Source: UBA6059 sp965227155
GTDB lineage: Bacteria > Bacteroidota > Bacteroidia > Cytophagales > Cyclobacteriaceae
Direction of reading: 5' to 3'
Length of the DNA stretch: 64,000 nt
NCBI GenBank assembly: GCA_965227155.1
Contig: OZ245731.1
Span: 4,960,001 to 5,024,000, forward strand
The notes beneath the pieces were generated by a model, which saw only the letters and a list, made by a program, of their open reading frames with translations, did not search any database and had not been told where the DNA came from. This document shows, piece by piece, positions 57,801-63,800 of the stretch; positions within the stretch are counted from its first letter, which is position 1; the number at the start of each line of letters is the position of its first letter. The position numbers were made by a program, and so were the translations under genes.

Positions 57801-60800
57801 TCACTCTAGTCACCAAAACCGCTGATGCCTTCTGTGATAATACCGGCGAACGTGGCGATGGTACAGTGGAAATTGCCGTATCCGAAGATGGGAACCCTGC
57901 TAACCTGGCAGTATACACCATCGAATGGTACCGAGGAAACTCTACTGCTGCAGGTGACCAGATATTCCCTGTCGAAGGGGCTAACAACCTCAGGGGGTCT
58001 GCAAGGGACCTGTCTGCTGGTGACTTTACATCACTCGATAGCCTCGCTTCTGGGGACTACACCGTTGTGGTAACCAAAGACCCGGCTACAGCTCCAAACG
58101 CCGGATGTAGCGTAACTTCCGTATTCAATATCACTATCGATCAGCCTACCCTGACCATCGCTCAGGCGGATGTCAATAGCCAGGATAACCAAAACTGTGC
58201 TAACCCTAACGGCTATGTAACCATCACAGCGGTCTCTGAAGATGGCAACAACGCTGCTTTCCCACTTAGCGACTACTCTTTCGATTGGGAAAAAGATGGT
58301 GCGGCTTTCGCTGGTACTGTGTCCGACTCGCTAGGTGGTACAGGTAACAGCATCATTGAACTTGACTCTGGTAACTACACTGTTACTGCTACCAACACCG
58401 TGACCGGGTGTGTTACTAATGCTACCTTCTCTATAGGACTCGATGATATCGGCGTGAACCCTGCTATCACTCTAGTCACCAAAACCGCTGATGCCTTCTG
58501 TGATAATACCGGCGAACGTGGCGATGGTACAGTGGAAATTGCCGTATCCGAAGATGGGAACCCTGCTAACCTGGCAGTATACACCATCGAATGGTACCGA
58601 GGAAACTCTACTGCTGCAGGTGACCAGATATTCCCTGTCGAAGGGGCTAACAACCTCAGGGGGTCTGCAAGGGACCTGTCTGCTGGTGACTTTACATCAC
58701 TCGATAGCCTCGCTTCTGGGGACTACACCGTTGTGGTAACCAAAGACCCGGCTACAGCTCCAAACGCCGGATGTAGCGTAACTTCCGTATTCAACATCAC
58801 CATCGATCAGCCTACCCTGACCATCGCTCAGGCGGATGTCAATAGCCAGGATAACCAAAACTGTGTCAACCCTAACGGCTATGTAACCATCACTGCTGTC
58901 TCTGAAGATGGCAACAACGCTGCTTTCCCACTTAGCGACTACTCTTTCGATTGGGAAAAAGATGGTGCGGCTTTTGTAGATGGTACAGATGGCTCTATTT
59001 CTGACTCTCTAGGTGCGGTTGGCAATAGCATTATTAATTTATTTGATGGAGTATATTCTGTAACTGCAATTAATACTATAACAGGTTGTGTAACCAATGC
59101 AACTATAAATATTACAGTTGAAGATTCTACAGTTAACCCTTCTATCCAGTTGGTTGAAAATTCTGCTGACTCCTATTGTGACCCTGATCCAGAGACTGGT
59201 GATGGTGTACTAGAAGTAAGTATCGGAACAGCTGCTGGAATAGATATTAATGAGTACTTCTTTAGATGGTGGGCGGGCTCTGATACATTGACAGCAGCCA
59301 ATGAAATAACTAACCAATCTAATTTTGGAGGCACTATAGATGTACAGAATTCTGATTCTTCCAGATTAGTTGGATTGCCAGCTGGCATTTATACAGTTGC
59401 TGCCTTTGATGTAAATGATCCATATAATGGATGTGCAACAATAGCAACATACAACGTTGTTGAGGATACTGTAATCTACGAAATCAGAAGAGCCAATATC
59501 CTAACCTATGCTAATACAAACTGTGATGTGACACAGCCAAACGGTGGAGTCAGAATTACAGATATCTTGAGAGACAATGTTTCAGTCGATCTACAAAATA
59601 ATGGTTCAGACTATGCATTTACGTGGGTTGGACTTAATGCTGAGGCTGTGCAGGTCACTACTGCTTCTGGTGCCGCTAATGATAGTGTAAATTCAATTGC
59701 ACCTGGTAATTACACTGTACTGGTTGAAAACCTTAATCCAGATTTATGTCAATCTGTAAGCGTGGAGATTACCATTGAAGATGAGCCATCTGAACCAAAT
59801 GTGTTCTTTGAAGCTAGCAACGATGATACTTACTGTGTTAACATAGATACCGATAGAGGTCCAAACTTTGCTATAGGAAGTGGATCACTCTACCTTGATC
59901 TTTACCATGCAGGTGATACCATCGATGATCCAAACGGTACTGTAATCCTTAATACAGATTATATCATCGAATGGTATAAAGACCTGGCCGATCCAACAGT
60001 ACGTCCAGGCATTGGAGATCCTAACTTCTTATTTGACAATCAAGGTAATGTAGGAAACTTTGAATTCGTAGGAACTGCTCAACCAGATACTATTGGCGGA
60101 ATAGCCGACTTTACGAGGGTTGATAGCCTAACTGAAGGAAACTATACAATCTTTGTTCAGAAAACTGCAACAGCGATTAATCCTAATGACCAATACAGGC
60201 TGTGTGGAGAAATTGCTACTTATGAAGTTGGCGATTCTTCTCTTGATCCGGATCAAATCTCAATTTCTCAACCTATTGCTGATGCGGACTACACTTTTGG
60301 TGTAGGTAAAAACGATAATTTCAACTGTGATCCTACCGCATTTAATGGATACATCGAAATAACAGAGGTAATAGAATTGACAACATCTGTTACAGGCGCA
60401 GGTCTTGACAACTATGACTTTGAATGGTTCATGGGAGATATCTCAACGCCATTCAATGACCCTGCTAATGGTTCAATTGTGGATGGTGCAAACGGAACCA
60501 ATACGAGAATCGAAAACATCGAAGGTGGTATCTATTTAGTACGCGCAACTAATGGAACAACCGGTTGTATAGCTGAAGAGGTCTCTATTACAATTGAAGA
60601 TAGACCTATTGACCCAGTAATCGATTTTGTTGATAAGACTGCCAGTACTTTCTGTAATGCGGCTGCCGGCGATGGTAATGGTACCCTGGAAGTGACATTT
60701 AGTGAGACTCCTGGACCTTTTGATGCTGCCAATTATGAGATCAGATGGTATAGAGGTACTACGGTGGATCCTACACAGCTTTTATTTAGCAGTGAAGGTG

Positions 60801-63800
60801 AACCGGCCACTGCCACTGTAGGTGATGCAATAAATAATGGTTTTACCCAGTTGACCGGCTTGAGTGTAGGTTTCTATACCATTGCTATCAATAAAGTAAA
60901 TACCTCACCTAACCTGGGCTGTAGCACTGAGCGAACCTTTGAAATAACAGAGGATCTGCAATTCCCTAACTTCAATGTTCCCGAAGGGCAATTAGTACAA
61001 AATACAATATGTAGCCCGATTGATGGAGATGCTCAATATGATGGCAATGGATCTATTTCTATCATACCAGCCAACTTCAATAACCCGGCGAATCCTCCAG
61101 TTACTGATTTAACCAATTTTGAATGGGATGTGACTTACACCGATCCTGGTGGAACCATATCTGCATATGTACTGGACAATGCTGCACAAGGTACTGCCAA
61201 TGGTACATGGACATTATCTGCTACCGAAATTAGAATGGAAGGTCTGGAGCCCGGTGTTTACGGTTTCCTTGCCGCTGACATTAATACTGGTTGCCAGGCA
61301 GCTTCTATAAATGTTGAAATAAGAGATGAATCTATTGATCCGGCATTAGGTCAGATTAATATTTATCCTGACATTTCATGTATAACCAATAAAGATCAGT
61401 TAACAGATACTGGAGAAGGGGCTATTAAACTTGTAGAGATCGATCTTGACGGGGAAGGTACAGTAGCCACATTACCGGATGCTAATTATGAAATAGAATG
61501 GTTCATAGGATCTGATATTTCAACTCCTGTAAGTAACAATTCTAATTTCACGGTAAATGCTGCCGGTGATAGCATCTCAGGGCTTGTGGAAGGTGTATAC
61601 ACTATTACAGTAAGAGATCTTACCACAAACTGCGTAGGAACTCAGCAGATTGAGGTCTTCAGAGAAGAAGTTGTTCCATTCATTACAAATTTTGAAGCAA
61701 ACAACAATACTTTCTGCGCACCAAATGCAAATGGTTCCATTGTAATTCTTGAAGCTTCATACCAGGGTCAAATTGTAGACTTCCAGCCTATAGTTGAGGA
61801 AGATACAGCAGGTAATTTTGTCAGAGCTATCTATCCAAATGGCGTTGATACAATTTACTCTGTACAGTGGTTTGAAAGCGATGGAACAACACCACTACCT
61901 GCGGAGCCTGCTGATGATACCACACCATTTGAATATGAAGGCTTATCAGGAGGTACCTATTTGGTAGGATTACAAATTGACGAAGATCAGTGTAACTCTG
62001 AACTTGTCGAGGTAACAATTCTGGATAACCCATTAATACCTGAAATAGCATTCACGATCCTTCAGGCAGATTCAACGTGTGCTCCGAATGGTTATCCAAA
62101 TGGCCAGGTTACAGCCACTGCGAGCGGAACTTCCACAGCAAATGGCGTTGCATTTACATGGTACAATGCGAATGACCTAAGCACGGTAGTTGGTACGGGC
62201 GACACATTAAGCAATCTTGTATCAGGCACCTATGTATTAGAAGTATTCGATTCATTGAGTGCTTGTAGTAATGAATCAGAAGTGTTTATTGACAATGTGC
62301 CGCCAATTACTGAAATTCTCGATTTTGCAGTCACAGATCCTACTCAATGCGATCCTGCAAATGGTACAGTAGAAATTCTCGAAGTATCAAATAACCAAAT
62401 AGACAGATTTGTATTTGACATCTATAATGAAGATCCGGGTAGACCTATATCAGGTACTCCTGCCCCTATCCTAACCATAGATTCTGCCAACCTGGTGTTT
62501 GGTGAGCGAGACTCTACATACTACATCGTAGGTAGAGATACATTAACAGGTTGTACTACCACACCACTACAAGTAGAGTTTGGTGACAATACACCTGATG
62601 TAGATATCAACCTGGTAAGCTTCACGTTCCAGACAAATTGTGATCCTGCAAGAGCAAATGGAACTATTACCATCAATGCTAATGGTGTTCAGGATACAGC
62701 ACTATACAGCCCTACCTGGTATGATAGTCTTGGTAATGTAGTAGAAGTGAATAGTTTCACCGCGGATAGCTTATCAGCCGGAGATTATACAGTGATCGTC
62801 ACCGATCTTACCTCAGGATGTACTTTTGAAGCAGTTTATCCAATGGCGGATGACGTTGATAATCCGTTTGAGATTTCGGCTACAACATCGCCAAATGCAA
62901 ACTGTATCAATCCGAATGGTAGACTGTCTGTAACAATTATAGATCCTCGCAAACCATCATTTGTATATAGATATCTATGGAAGATTGGCACCGAAACTCC
63001 AACAGAAAGTGATTTCGATTATGAAGGTCAACTTGTTGAAAATGTAGCATCAGGAGAGTATACAGTGGTAGTTATAGATACCGATGATCGCTTCTGTGAA
63101 TCAATACAATTAACTGTAACTGTAGAGGATGTTACCGTTGAGCCTGAGTTCTCATTGGAGCAAACAGCACCGCTTACAAATTGTGATCCACTAAGACCAA
63201 ATGGAAGAGCACGTGCACTACTACCGAATGATGACTTCTTTAGATATGAGTTTGAATGGTATGTTGGTACAGATACAGCTGGTGTAGAGCCCTACGAAAC
63301 AGGTATCGAAGCTGACTCTCTATTTGCAATCACTTATGGTGTCGTTATTAAGGATGTGCTTACCGGATGTAGAAACTTTGAGACAATAACAATTGAGGAT
63401 GCGACAGTTCCTCCTCCTGTTCCAGATGTGACCATAGGTAATAACAGAACCAATTGCTTGAGACCTAATGGTACCGCATTTGCCTCAGTTGGTGGTGATG
63501 TACTTGACTACACATTCACCTGGTATAGTTTCAGTGATCCAAATACACCTCTTGGAACAGGTGCCTCTATCAATATCCTTGATGTTGGAGCTTATCTGGT
63601 AACAACTACCAGCAACGAAACAGGCTGTACTTCCGGAGCTACACCATTAGAAATACTGGATGAAAGAGAGCCTCCTGTATTTACAGTAGAAACTGAGATC
63701 TCTGAATGTGGTATGGATAACGGTATAGCCAGGTTAATATTCGAAAGAGGCTTTACGGAGATCGATAGCGTAGTGTGGTATCATGAGGGTCAGATTCTTG

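Noticed and set aside
50413..58739. Series of 82- and 92-codon ORFs every 666 bp on both strands
   Set aside because: Shadow frames of array B in the giant gene, repeated with the unit.
38631..58974. Possible CRISPR or satellite DNA
   Set aside because: The units are 630 and 666 bp without unique spacers, are multiples of three and remain in one coding frame.
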